Below the pieces are notes generated by a model that was given only the letters and a program-made list of their open reading frames with translations, was not told the origin of the DNA and made no database searches. Below, piece after piece: positions 9,583-23,382 of a stretch of 64,000 nt of DNA. Source of the DNA: Diphasiastrum complanatum (Eukaryota > Streptophyta > Lycopodiopsida > Lycopodiales > Lycopodiaceae); contig CM055097.1 of assembly GCA_029204225.1 (NCBI GenBank), positions 65,907,768-65,971,767 on the forward strand. Reading direction: 5' to 3'. The translations under genes were made by a program, and so were the position numbers. Positions within the stretch are counted from its first letter, which is position 1; every line of letters begins with the position of its first letter.

Positions 9583-12500
9583 ATGGCTTCCAATGGTGGG
9601 ATCATGCTAGAGTCTAGTGAAAGGTTGAGTTCATCAAACTACTCTACTTGGAAAGTGAGGATGGAGTCCTTACTTGAGTTGAATGAACTCATGGACATAG
9701 TTGCAGAAATTGAAGAGAGACCTCTCACACTTCAAGAGCAACAAAGGTTTGATAAGAAGGCCAAAAGGGCTCTTCATATCATTAAAATGAATGTTACAAA
9801 TGAACTTCTCAAGGAAGTTGGAAAGTGTCAAAGTGCAAGTGAGGCATGGAATGCCTTAAAGAAGCTCTTTGAATCAAAGTCCACATCTAGGGTATTGACC
9901 CTAAGGAGACAAATATTTTCTAGTAGGCAAAGAGAGGGTGAAAGTGCTCATGCATTTATCTTGAGAGTTAAGTCCCTAAGTGATGATTTAGCATGCATTG
10001 ATGAGAACATAAAAGATGGTGAAATAGTCCAAGTTATGTTGAATGGTTTGCTAAATGAACATGCTAACCTTGTGCAAAGTTTTGCCATTCAAAGAGTCTT
10101 GCCAAGTGTGGTTGACTTGCAAGAAATCTTATTGGCTGAAGAACATAGGTTGCAATCAAAGCTTGATGGTGCATCCTTGCAAGGTGGAGGTGAAGAGGCT
10201 TTCTTCACAAAAGGCAAATTCAAGGGCAAAGGTAAAGGCAAAGGGAAATGGTCCAAAGGTGGTAACTTTGATCATGATGATCACTCTTCCTCTTCCTCTT
10301 CTACTAAGAACAATAAGTCAAAGTTCAAGTGCTTTTATTGTGGGATAAAAGGTCATTTTGCAAATGAATGTTATAAGAAGAAAAGAGAGCAAGGAGAGAG
10401 GCAAGGAAATCTTACAATAGATGAGGAAGAACATAACACATGTGAATCACTTGTTATGACTTCAAGTTTGTTAGCCAACATAGATGATAATGATCCTTGG
10501 TGGATTGATAGTGGAGCCTCATCTCACATGACAAGACATAAGGAATACTTTACATCCTTATTGTCTTATGAGGGAGAAGGTAACATCATCTACACTGCAA
10601 ATGATGGTCAATGTGACATCAAAGGCATAGGCACTATTCCTATTTCCCTTTCAACAAATAGGAAAGCAAATCTTGAAAATGTTTTGTACATTCCTTCAAT
10701 CACTAAGAATTTGCTTAGTGTAAGTCAAATGATTGACAAAGGACTTGATGTGGAGTTCATTGGAGATGCATGTTTGATAAGTAAATGTGGATCCTTGATT
10801 GCTCAAGGTAGGAGGCATGGTAAACTTTTCAAGCTTGATGCATGTGTGATCTCTAATCATGAAGGATGTATGGCTAGGGAGCAATTGACAAACCAAGAAG
10901 TTTGGCACAAGAGGTTGGGCCATCCCAACTTCAAATCTTTGGAGGTAATGGCAAAGAAAGAGCTTGTTCTTGGTCTCCCTAAAAGTCTTGTTGCAAACAA
11001 TAGTGTTTGTGAACATTGTGCCTTGTCCAAATCTCATAGACTTGCTTATTCTAGATCTACTTCTAGATCTAAAGAAGCTTTTCAACTTGTGCATTCTGAT
11101 ATTCATTCTTCTAGTACAACTAGCAATGGTGGGGCAAAGATGTATGCAACTTTCATTGATGACTTTAGTAGGTATACTTGGATCTATCTTCTTAAAAGTA
11201 AGGATGAAGTGTTTGCTGCATTTGTCAAGTTCAAGAATGAAATGGAAAACCAATTCAATACAAAGATCAAATGCTTAAGATCTGATAATGGAGGGGAATA
11301 CACCTCAAATAGGTTCAAAGACTTTTGTATAGCACATGGGATTAAGAGGGAGATGTCTAGTCCTAGGACTCCACAACAGAATGGAGTGGCCGAGAGGAAG
11401 AATAGAACCCTTTGTGAATGTGCCAAGGCAATGAGACTACATGCTAATCTTGCTAAGTCTTTTTGGGGGGAAGCTTTAGCATGTGCTAACTATCTATGTA
11501 ATAGATGGACAAGTGCTTCCTTGGATGGTAAAACTCCTCATGAGGTTCTTTATGGTAGAAGGCCGAGTGTCAAGCATTGTAGGATCTTTGGATGTACATG
11601 TTTTGTCAATATCACACTTGATGATAGAACTAAAGAAGATCCTTCATCAAAGAAGGGTGTGTTTGTTGGCTATAGTGAAGTAAGCAAGGCTTACAAAGTG
11701 TACATTCCTTCTACAAAGAAAGTTGTCATAAGTAGGGATGTCATCTTTCATGAAGAGAATGTTTCCAATGTTGTTGATGTTGATGTTGATGTGCCTACTA
11801 ATCATCATGATGTGCAAGATGTCTTGGATGAAGATGGAGATGCCACTCCAAAGCAAACTTCAAGGAAGACTCAAAGGCAAAGGGCTAAGCCATCAAGGCT
11901 AACCTATGATGAAAAAGGAAAGCAAGTGGTGGACAACTCTAACTTTGCTTTTCTTACCTCTTTTGATGAACCAACTTGTGTAGATGAAGCAATTCAAAAG
12001 AAGGAATGGATCCAAGCCATGGATCATGAGCATCAAGCACTCATCAAAAGCAACACATGGAGGTTGGTAAAGCTTCCAAAGGACAAGAAGGCAATTGGTT
12101 GTAAGTGGATCTTCAAGATCAAGACAAATCAAGATGGATCAATCAACAAGTACAAGGCAAGGTTGGTGGCAAAGGGGTATGCTCAAGAATATGGTATTGA
12201 CTATGATGAGACCTTTGCACCCGTGGCAAAGATGGTAACTATTCGAATCCTAATCTCTCTTGCAACTCTTTATGATTGGGATATGTGGCAAATGGATGTT
12301 ATTAATGCCTTCTTGAATGGTGATCTTGAAGAAGATATTTACATGGAGCAACCCGAGGGCTATGTTTCACATGATGAGCCTAATCATGTGTGCTATCTCC
12401 AAAAGAGTTTGTATGGGCTAAAGCAAGCACCAAGGAGTTGGTATGCTAAGCTCAATTCCTTCTTACTTTCTCAAAACTTTGTTATGAGTGAGTATGATCA

Positions 12501-13536
12501 TTCTCTCTACTTTAGATTGAATGAAAATGATATCACTTTACTTTTGATCTATGTTGATGACATTATCTTAAGTGGTGGTAACAATCTAGATATAGATGAA
12601 ATCAAGATGGCACTCAAAAGAGAGTTTGAAATTCAAGATCTTGGTAAACTTCATTATATCTTAGGAATAGAGATTATTAGAACTTCTAAATCTACATTCA
12701 TATGTCAAGAAAAGTATGTTAACTCTATTCTAAAAAGGTTTCATATGGAAGATTGTAAAGTTGTTTCTACTCCTATGGAATCAAATGTAAAGCTAACTAC
12801 AAGAAGTAATGAAAGATCCTTCAAGGACATTACTCTCTATAGAAAGCTAATAGGATCTCTTATATGGTTAACCATCACAAGACCTGATCTAAGCTTTGTG
12901 GTTGGTAAACTAAGTCAATTTATGCAAGATCCTAGTGAGGCTCATTGGAAGCTAGGAAAGAGAGTACTTAGATACATCTCGGGATCTAGAGATTTTGGCA
13001 TCTTGTATGGAGGTACTACACCTAACCTTTGTGGATTTTCAGATTCAGATTTTGCAGGTGATCAAATGGATAGGAAGTCAACAAGTGCCTTTGCAATCTA
13101 TCTTGGAGATGGAGTGGTCTCATGGCTATCAAAGAAGCAACCAACTATCTCTCTATCTTCCACCGAAGCCGAGTACAAGGCATTAACAACATGCACCAAG
13201 GAGATTCTTTGGATCAAGAGGATGTTATTGGATCTTCACTTGCTGGAACCAGAGAAGACTCCAATCATACTTTGTGATAACCTTTCAGCCCAAAGCTTGG
13301 CAAGCAATCCTGTTTTTCATGCAAGGAGCAAGCACATTGAGATTGCTCACCATTTTGTGAGAGATCAAGTCATTGCCAAAGAATTGGAGCTTCAACATGT
13401 CTCTTCAAAGGAGTGTGTGGCTGATATCTTCACCAAACCATTGGGAAAGGACCTATATTTAATGCATAGATCTAATCTTGGAATGTGCTCAAAGACTATG
13501 TTGAAACTAGCATCCAATGTTGAAGAGGGAGTGTGA
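9583..13536 (+). CDS. gag-pol: Copia Gag-Pol polyprotein, 1317 aa, intact
   Basis: A single frame encodes every copia function. Gag (UBN2-like, about residues 10-200) forms the particle. A basic KGK-rich linker leads to the zinc knuckle C250/C253/H258/C263. The protease active site is D309-S-G-A-S. The GAG-pre-integrase HHCC region starts at W444-H445. Integrase has the triad D506, D568, E604, with exactly 35 residues between the last two (DD35E). RT carries YVDD at 990-993, and RNase H has DSDFAGD around 1154-1160 and SSTEAEY around 1192-1198. The length is normal for the superfamily. The ATG at 9583 opens MASNGGIMLESSERLS, as in the related gags nearby. The TGA stop (13534-13536) lies inside the 3' LTR, supplied by its TGTGA start. 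No stops or missing catalytic residues were seen. It would act in cytoplasmic particles, then in the nucleus for integration. Confidence 0.97.
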   Translation: MASNGGIMLESSERLSSSNYSTWKVRMESLLELNELMDIVAEIEERPLTLQEQQRFDKKAKRALHIIKMNVTNELLKEVGKCQSASEAWNALKKLFESKSTSRVLTLRRQIFSSRQREGESAHAFILRVKSLSDDLACIDENIKDGEIVQVMLNGLLNEHANLVQSFAIQRVLPSVVDLQEILLAEEHRLQSKLDGASLQGGGEEAFFTKGKFKGKGKGKGKWSKGGNFDHDDHSSSSSSTKNNKSKFKCFYCGIKGHFANECYKKKREQGERQGNLTIDEEEHNTCESLVMTSSLLANIDDNDPWWIDSGASSHMTRHKEYFTSLLSYEGEGNIIYTANDGQCDIKGIGTIPISLSTNRKANLENVLYIPSITKNLLSVSQMIDKGLDVEFIGDACLISKCGSLIAQGRRHGKLFKLDACVISNHEGCMAREQLTNQEVWHKRLGHPNFKSLEVMAKKELVLGLPKSLVANNSVCEHCALSKSHRLAYSRSTSRSKEAFQLVHSDIHSSSTTSNGGAKMYATFIDDFSRYTWIYLLKSKDEVFAAFVKFKNEMENQFNTKIKCLRSDNGGEYTSNRFKDFCIAHGIKREMSSPRTPQQNGVAERKNRTLCECAKAMRLHANLAKSFWGEALACANYLCNRWTSASLDGKTPHEVLYGRRPSVKHCRIFGCTCFVNITLDDRTKEDPSSKKGVFVGYSEVSKAYKVYIPSTKKVVISRDVIFHEENVSNVVDVDVDVPTNHHDVQDVLDEDGDATPKQTSRKTQRQRAKPSRLTYDEKGKQVVDNSNFAFLTSFDEPTCVDEAIQKKEWIQAMDHEHQALIKSNTWRLVKLPKDKKAIGCKWIFKIKTNQDGSINKYKARLVAKGYAQEYGIDYDETFAPVAKMVTIRILISLATLYDWDMWQMDVINAFLNGDLEEDIYMEQPEGYVSHDEPNHVCYLQKSLYGLKQAPRSWYAKLNSFLLSQNFVMSEYDHSLYFRLNENDITLLLIYVDDIILSGGNNLDIDEIKMALKREFEIQDLGKLHYILGIEIIRTSKSTFICQEKYVNSILKRFHMEDCKVVSTPMESNVKLTTRSNERSFKDITLYRKLIGSLIWLTITRPDLSFVVGKLSQFMQDPSEAHWKLGKRVLRYISGSRDFGILYGGTTPNLCGFSDSDFAGDQMDRKSTSAFAIYLGDGVVSWLSKKQPTISLSSTEAEYKALTTCTKEILWIKRMLLDLHLLEPEKTPIILCDNLSAQSLASNPVFHARSKHIEIAHHFVRDQVIAKELELQHVSSKECVADIFTKPLGKDLYLMHRSNLGMCSKTMLKLASNVEEGV
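13521..13531 (+). other. Polypurine tract of intact copia
   Basis: GAAGAGGGAG immediately precedes the 3' LTR. It also encodes the last residues EEG of the polyprotein. Confidence 0.85.
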
Positions 13537-14186
13537 AAATTGTCAACATTTCCTAGCTAGTTTGAGGCCTAAATTGGTTAAAATTGTAAATAGTTTTGGT
13601 TCTGGAGTTTCACACGTGTGAACCAGGCCACAATGTTTTTATTTACTGTATTTTTTCAGTATGATGAAGTGTCAAACTTCATACCCTTCAAAATGAGACC
13701 ATTTTGATGTATTTTGGTCATATAAGCCATTTTTAGCTATTTTTCCTATATAGGGAATATCTAGGGTCAAGTACCTTCTAGAGAGAGGAGAGAGAGTCAT
13801 CTTCCTCATCCATAAATAGTAGGGAAGTCGTGGAAAACAGGTTGGAGAAACCTTTTGTATGCTTCATTGAGATCAATAGATCATTGTCATTGTTTCTTCC
13901 TCCATTGAGAGCATTGTTGTGTGTATTGTCTTCAAGCTATTGTGTATGATCTTAGGTGCTTTCCAAAAGTGGTAGGCTGATGTATTATGGACTGTATAAT
14001 GCTATTTTGGGCCGCACTTGATGTTTATGGAAGTTTCCATTTGTCATAAATGCTTTTTGATCAAGTTCTTTGCATTCTAGGTAGCATAGAATGTGTTGCC
14101 AATTCCTAGCTTATGTAGTTTGGAGTGCAAGCATTCAAGCCAATGATCTTGGAGTTTAGATCCACTTAGGATCTGTATTTTTCACA
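13532..14186 (+). repeat. 3' LTR of intact copia
   Basis: 655 bp, about five substitutions from the 5' LTR: at the GGCTAAAA/GGTTAAAA, TATATAC/TATTTAC, CTACC/CTTCC, ATGTT/ATGCT and GTGAT/GTCAT sites. CACACGTGTG lies at 13611-13620 and TATATA at 13747-13752. Confidence 0.97.
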
Positions 14187-14191
14187 ATCCA
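14187..14191 (+). other. Target site duplication, right (ATCCA)
   Basis: An exact copy of 7751-7755 immediately after the LTR terminal TTTTTCACA. Confidence 0.95.
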
Positions 14192-14751
14192 CCTCTTGCT
14201 TGAAGCTTATATTCCTCATTGATCAAGATCTCTTGAAGATCCATCAAGCTCGGCAAAGTCTTTTGAATAGCAATACTTTGAATAATGTTAGTATGAGCAT
14301 CCAAAAAGCCATTAAGAATCACTTGAATAAGCTCTCCTTCCTTAATGCTCTCATCAATGCAAGCCAACTCATCATTCAATGCTTTTATCCTCAAAACAAA
14401 AGTATTTGGACTTTCTTCATTCTTTTGCAAACAAGAAAAGATTTGTCTTCTTATATTCAACACTCTAGAATTAGACTTGGATTCATAAAGCTTCTTCAAT
14501 GAATCTCAAGCTTCCAAAGATGATGTGCACTTACCAACTTCCTTGAGAATCTCATTGGTAACATTCATCTTTATTCTCTTATCATACCTCACTTGATCTT
14601 GTTGTGTTTTTGGTATCTCCTCCAAACCTACAACAATATCCAAAACATCAATCATCTCAAGAAGTGATTCCATCCTCATTTTCCACAATGAATAGTTGCT
14701 TGAGGTAAGCCTATCATTGGCTACCAACATGACTCCAATTGAGGTTGCCAT
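14192..14751 (-). pseudogene. gag: Copia gag N-terminal half (middle element)
   Basis: The minus-strand start MATSIGVMLVANDRL at 14751 leads into NYSLWKMRMESLLEM, KRIKMNVTNEILKEVGKC and, after a stop near 14503, KKLYESKSNSRVLNIRRQIF...LPSLMDLQEILINEEYKLQ. It is the UBN2-type Gag of the same lineage as the inner element. The coding sequence breaks off at 14187-14191, the target duplication ATCCA. It resumes at 7755 on the other side of the inserted copia with the basic linker, confirming the nesting. Confidence 0.9.
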
Positions 14752-15340
14752 GTAGCAATGACCTGATCTTCTCTTTCAACCCGTTTCAATGCACAAAGCA
14801 CTCCTTTGACAACAACAAATGCTTTCAAAATAAATCACCAAAATTTGAAACTATCTCACCCATTCTCTTCTAGTACTTATACCAAACAAATCAACACATA
14901 GAATCATGGAATCTTGATCAACCTATGATCTATCCTCAATGTAATGACTTTTGCCACTTCCTAAGATTGAAACACACTCAAATGAGGTCCAGCAACCTCA
15001 CTATCTAGAGATCCAATCAAAATTAGGATTTTGTCAATATCACAAAAGATTGACTACTTCAAATCTACATGCAAATGGTAAAATTTTGATTATCCAATCT
15101 AATAGCCACTACATAGGCTGATCCAATGATCCAAAATTTGGCCAAATCCAATATGTGAAATCAAAAATCAGAATTGATCAAGTTTGTGAACCTATTTAGA
15201 GTTTTGATCTACAAAAGATTCAATCTACAAAAACAAAGAACTCGATTTTGGTGTAGAATCCTCTCTAGCATGCTCTAGCCTTGATATCTTCACCAAATCA
15301 TTGATAGATCTAATTTCCTCCTTCATAACCTGAAACACAA
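14752..15340 (-). other. Untranslated leader of middle copia
   Basis: AT-rich, no open frame of interest. It lies between the primer site (15341) and the gag ATG (14751). It resembles the leader of the plus-strand relative at 22790-23380 (blocks such as TTGAGTGTGTTTCAATCTTAG in both). Confidence 0.7.
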
Positions 15341-15352
15341 GCTCTAATACCA
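15341..15352 (-). other. Primer binding site (initiator-Met tRNA type), middle copia
   Basis: Minus-strand TGGTATTAGAGC abuts the 5' LTR. It differs by one base from the usual TGGTATCAGAGC. Confidence 0.85.
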
Positions 15353-15999
15353 TGTGAACAATTTCAGATTATTATGATCCAATCCACTTGAAAGATCTTG
15401 GGTTACAAAGAGAAATACCCTACCAATCTCACCAATGTAGAAAAATCAGCATCTACACACAAAATGAGATGCAAACTCTAATAGAACTTGATCAAACATG
15501 AATCAAATGATAAAGTACTATTTATATCCATAAAAACCCAGCAAGCTACTGTATTTCACACGTGTGGATCCAAAAATAACAAATACAGATCATTCTACAC
15601 ATAGAATTGCATGCAATCACAGTATAGTGCACCAATGGATAGTAGAACTCAAGATAACCATGTATAAGCATGAAATGAGATAGAGAAGAGAGAGAATATG
15701 TCTCTCCATGAGTTACATCCGTTTATAATAGGTCCAAACCCTATTTGGCCACTTGGCTTTCTCACCAAAATGCTAACCCTACTATTTTTGGGTCTAGATT
15801 CAAAGTACCCAACATTCAAATTTGGATCTACTCAAACTCGCCTTATAACTTTTCCACACTCTCAAAAAGTGTTTATTCAGATGAAATTTAGACTAATGAA
15901 CTTTGAAAAGTCAATCTCTAAGTCTAAAAACAAAGTTGGCCTCAATATGCCAAATATGGAAATATAGCAAATATGATCAAACTAGTTGAATCTTTCACA
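15353..15999 (-). repeat. 5' LTR of middle copia element
   Basis: This 647-bp LTR has intact TG...CA ends (minus strand TGTGAAAGATTC at 15999 to TTCACA at 15353). CACACGTGTG lies at 15557-15566. A TATAAA-type box lies near plus-strand 15720-15730. A relative with a duplicated leader is at 22051-22774. Confidence 0.9.
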
Positions 16000-16004
16000 T
16001 TAAG

Positions 16005-16345
16005 TGTGTCCCAAGCCTCCTTGGCCTAGGTGCATAGCATCAATTTATCTCAAACATTTCATTTGAGACATTCATCTTTATATAGTGAAGAGCCATTCTA
16101 GCTCTTTTCTTGTACCTTTGGACTTCTTGAAACAATTGAGGCTCCTCGTCAAGTCCAAGGACATTATACATTACATCTTGGAGGATCAAAATCGACTCCA
16201 TCCTCACCTTCCAAATAGAGTAATTGGAGGTGGATAATCTCTCACTAGACTCCAAGAGAAAGAACCCCATAGAAGCCATCAAATCTTGAGAAGATGTCTT
16301 GTTGTGGACCAAAAATTGTTGCTTCTCTCTCAATAATGGATTCAA
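16005..16345 (-). pseudogene. gag: Copia gag 5' end (outermost element of the nest)
   Basis: The minus-strand frame begins at MASMGFFLLESSERLS (ATG about 16278; an upstream ATG at 16345 is probably leader). It continues through NYSIWKVRMESILILQDVM and ALHYIKMNVSNEM, the standard opening of copia Gag of this lineage. It closely resembles the starts of the gags at 9583, 14751 and 38985. After a stop at about 16035 the reading resumes in the same protein as KEAWDTL, which meets the copia insertion at 15999/16000. The other half of the interrupted codon run is at 3801. An old, dead copy. Confidence 0.8.
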
Positions 16346-18209
<1,864 letters not shown>

Positions 18210-18222
18210 TAGGCTCTGATAC
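18210..18222 (-). other. Primer-binding-site-like sequence (initiator-Met type)
   Basis: Minus strand TGGTATCAGAGCC, complementary to initiator-Met tRNA, adjoins the LTR-like block at 18223-18920. Confidence 0.7.
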
Positions 18223-18920
18223 CAGGTTAAATTTCATGTGTGGGACACCCCAAAAGTGTGATTGATCTCCTAACATGTGGGTGATTGCACAAAGATCAAG
18301 CTATAGATTGAATTCCAAAATCTATCTCACATATCTAAGACAAGAGCACAATGAAACATACATACAACATTCATCAAAGTACATTCACACATGTGGGAGA
18401 CTCGTGGATGAAAAAACTAAGTATAAAAAAGCCTTGCTCTCGAGTAGAGAGAGAATCCAACTACAAGCTCTCGAGTAGAGAGAGAAACTAAGAAAAGTTC
18501 TAAGCGTAGAATCTCATCTAATCTCAAAAAATTTAGTATGGAAATGATCTACCACACATACTAGTAGTAACTCGAGGTGATTTGTGATTGGACTCCATTT
18601 TTACCTCCAAATTTGATTGGTTGGCTGACATATGAGCCCTCAAACTTGTTTGGACCAATTTTGTAGATTTCTCTCTTTTGATTGGTCATATCATGCCAAC
18701 ACATAGGGAAGTGTCACACATCCAATCTCATCATGACAATTGTAGAAAGCTTGAGCCACATCAAACTCTAGTTTTGGCCTAATCATCAGTTTACATGTGT
18801 ACTTGCTTGAGTTGCCTATAATGCCAAAAATGGCCTAATCACCTACTAACATTTGGATTGAGGTCTACAAAAGTTGAAGTACCCCTAACTCAACATAGAT
18901 AACTTTTACAAACTTTCACA
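18223..18920 (-). repeat. Probable 5' LTR of a copia-type element (minus)
   Basis: The block ends (plus coordinate 18920) in ACTTTCACA, i.e. minus-strand TGTGAAAGT. It sits next to the primer site at its other end. It shares organisation with the LTR at 32984-33729 (TACACATGT...GATTAGGCC, a CTCTCGAGTAGAGAGAG element, AATTTGATTGG). The inner terminus is not a clean CA. No partner LTR was found. Confidence 0.55.
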
Positions 18921-20793
<1,873 letters not shown>

Positions 20794-20879
20794 GTACAAA
20801 AGTTGCTGCAAGAAAATGCAGAGCTTTGAACAAATCATGAGTCATGATCCTCGAGCTTTCTGGGTAAGGTATAGTCGCC

Positions 20880-22050
20880 TTTGGTAATGATATCCGGGAT
20901 ATTTTTCGATGAAGAGCGCCGACTGTTCTAAACCAGGTACATAAAAAACTTAATTATACTAGTGTTTATGCACCGCCACAGGATCATGAAGGTTGTCGAT
21001 TGGGCATGGAGGAATGGTGGAAGTGGATGGAGGATCAGATTTGGGGGGTGAAGAGGCGGTGGGTGGTGGCGAAGTAGCATGAGGAAGAGAACTAGCGCAA
21101 GGTGGTGAGGTGGCTTGAGAGGGTGATATGGTGTGGGGAGGAGTTGTGAACTCGAGAAGAGGCATATTAGGATAAATCTGAAAGGAGGTGGTGTCTTCAG
21201 CCTGTGAGGCGTACTGAAGATCTTGGTCGAAGGTGCGGTCTTTGCCAGTTTGGAGGTCGAAATGGAGAAAGGTTAGCTGAAGTTGGTAGAAATTGAAGGT
21301 GGAGGTGGATTCGATGAATGGAAAGTCAGAAATCTAGCATAGATGCCTGATGGTTAGATTTTGGACAATGACATTGTTAAATGTGCCAAGGCCGCATTGT
21401 AACAAATGATGAGTGTGGCAAGGTGGTACTGATGTCAGTCATAATAGAGGGCCATGAGCTCATTATAAGCAAGACAGAGGGTGTCAAGAAGTGTGATGGC
21501 GGTTTGTGACAGTGCTTAATGTGCTCTGCAAGGGCGTCGGTCGGCTTCTTTGATCCTGTGGGCTGGTACTCTGGCGCGTATCTCACTTGCTGGTGTTGTG
21601 AAGATGAAGGGATGCACAGAGGTGGAACAAAGAGGGGGGGGGATTGATGCATGTGATCTAGCTCCAACTAGAAGCATCAATCGTGTAGAAAATTAATGAT
21701 GGCACAAAGGCATGTTACAAATTAGAGCGGAGGACCCCCGAAAACATCGCAAAAATAGTCGAAATCCTTAACCTAGATAAAGCCAGTAAGGATAGCAAAA
21801 ACAAAAATATTTTTATTGGCCTCCGATGCAATCTAATAAATATGAAGGAGATTCAAAGTAGACAGGGGGGAAGCCGGGAAAGGCAGACAGAAATAATAAA
21901 AAGCTAGTCTAATCAAATATTAAAAAATAAATGGTAGAGCAGGTAAAAACTCTAGAACGGCGTTGAATTGCTTCTTGATGATTTCAATTGGCCTTCAGCT
22001 GCCTTGAGTGCTTGCTCATCTTCTTGGAGCGTGGCGCATAGGGTTGCCAG
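20880..22050. other. Unassigned, with Pro/Ser-rich minus-strand frames
   Basis: Minus frames at 20959-21165 (Pro, Ser, Thr rich) and 21377-21667 might be remnants of one low-complexity protein. No domain was recognised, and stops separate them. The GC content is higher than in the flanking copia material. Confidence 0.35.
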
Positions 22051-22310
22051 TGTGAGAGATTTCAACAAGTTTAGTCATATTTTGGTAAATTGTCTATTTG
22101 AGGCCAAAACTCATTTTAGACTTAAAATTTTTGAAGTTATATTAGTTTAAAATACATCCAATAAACACTTTTTGAAAGTGTGGGAAAGTTGGTAGTCAAG
22201 TTTGAGAGAGATTCAAACTTGAACTTTGGGTACATTGAATCTAGACCCAAAAATAGTAGGGTTTACATTTTGGAGGAAAAGCCAAGTGGCCAAATAGGGT
22301 TTGGACCTGC

Positions 22311-22319
22311 TATAAAAGG
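22311..22319 (+). promoter_or_regulatory. LTR TATA box
   Basis: TATAAAAGG within gctataaaaggatgtaac, conserved in the related LTRs. The duplicated segment starts about 30 bp downstream, where transcription would begin. Confidence 0.65.
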
Positions 22320-22342
22320 ATGTAACTCATGGAGAGACACAC

Positions 22343-22510
22343 ATCTTCTCTCTTCTCTCTCTTAGTTCATCATTATACATGGTTCTCTTTGGGTTCTACT
22401 ACTCATTGGTGCACTCTCATGATGTTATCTTCTCTCTTCTCTCTCTCATTTCATCATTATCCATGGTTCTCCTTGGGCTCTACTACTTATTGGTGCACTC
22501 TCATGATGTT
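22343..22510 (+). repeat. 84-bp tandem duplication in LTR
   Basis: Two units, 22343-22426 and 22427-22510, each ATCTTCTCTCTTCTCTCTC...GATGTT, differing at several bases. The related LTRs at 4140 and 15680 have one unit. Confidence 0.9.
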
Positions 22511-22774
22511 ATCTTGCAATCTTGTGTGTAGAATGCTCATATTTTGTTATTTTTGGTTCCACACGTGTGAAATACAGTTGGGTACTGTAATTGTACAAAA
22601 TCAACTATACTTTATGTTTTGGTTCATGTTTGATCAGTATCTCTTAGAGTTTGCATCTCATTTTGTACGTAAATGCTGATTTTTCTACATTGGCAGGATT
22701 GTTGGTTTGCTCCTTATTGTAACCGAAGATCAAGGACATGGATTTGTATCTTGAATGATCTGAAATCCTTCACA

Positions 22775-22786
22775 TGGTATCAGAGC
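22775..22786 (+). other. Primer binding site, initiator-Met type
   Basis: TGGTATCAGAGC directly after the LTR. Confidence 0.9.
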
Positions 22787-23382
22787 TATTGTGTTTCAGG
22801 TTATGAAAGGATCAGCCATCTTTAGCAAGGATTTGGAGGAGTTACCAATGCTAGAGCATGCTAGATTGATTTCTACTCAAAAATCAGCATTTTTGCATGT
22901 GTAGAATTGATCTTTTGTAAGTCAAAACTCAATATAGATTTATGTACTTTATCAATTCCAATTTCACACTTGGTTTACCGAAATTAGATGATTTTTGGTT
23001 CATTAGGAAGGTCTCATTGGAGGCTACAAGATGATATATCAAGTTTTTAAAAATTGCATGTAGAATTTGAGATATTCAATTTTTTTTGTGATTTTGTCAA
23101 AATCCTAATTTTGATTGGATCTCTAGTTTGTAAGATTATTGAACTTCATTTGAGTGTGTTTCAATCTTAGGAAGTGGCAAGAATAATTACATTGAGGATA
23201 GATCATAGGTTGATCAAAATTTCACTATTCTATGTGTTGATTTTCTAGTTAGAAGTGCTAGAAGAGATTTGCGAGCTTCCACATATTCTTTGTGATATCT
23301 TCTTGAGTTCATTTGTTGTCATTCAAGATAGTGCTTTATGCATTGGAACAGGTTGAAAGAAGAAGATTAGGTCATTGCAACA

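Larger units (their letters stand above)
7756..14186 (+). mobile_element. Young, apparently complete Ty1/copia retrotransposon (6431 bp)
   Basis: Two 655-bp LTRs, a perfect 5-bp target duplication, a primer site, one uninterrupted 1317-codon gag-pol frame and a purine tract are all present. By-eye comparison of the LTRs shows about five substitutions and no indels, so insertion is recent compared with every other element here. It sits inside the gag of an antisense copia. The same LTR architecture and the close protein similarity show that host and insert are related families. Confidence 0.97.
3802..15999 (-). mobile_element. Middle copia element of the nest (minus strand)
   Basis: LTRs at 15353-15999 (5') and 3802-4442 (3'), a primer site next to the 5' LTR, gag, protease, integrase, RT and RNase H are all present on the minus strand, split by the element at 7756-14186. 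Removing that insert leaves about 5.76 kb. Flanking 5-mers are TTGAG (3797-3801) and TTAAG (16000-16004), a target duplication with one change. The two LTRs differ at several dozen positions by eye (about 5-6 percent), clearly more than the inner element's LTRs. Confidence 0.9.
22051..22774 (+). repeat. 5' LTR of a copia element (724 bp) with duplicated leader
   Basis: TGTGAGAGATTTC to ATCCTTCACA, followed directly by a primer site. It aligns throughout with the minus-strand LTRs at 3802-4442 and 15353-15999 (for example CCAAGTGGCCAAATAGGGTT and TATAAAAGGATGTAAC), but carries an 84-bp tandem duplication at 22343-22510. The CACACGTGTG palindrome is at 22560-22569. Confidence 0.9.

Noticed and set aside
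10696-12132. Several minus-strand and shifted frames up to 185 codons
   Set aside because: Shadows of the intact copia gag-pol frame, with no domain of their own.
20959-21667. Hydroxyproline-rich cell-wall protein gene
   Set aside because: Pro/Ser content alone, with stops, no signal peptide and no SPPPP motif series. Left as unassigned.
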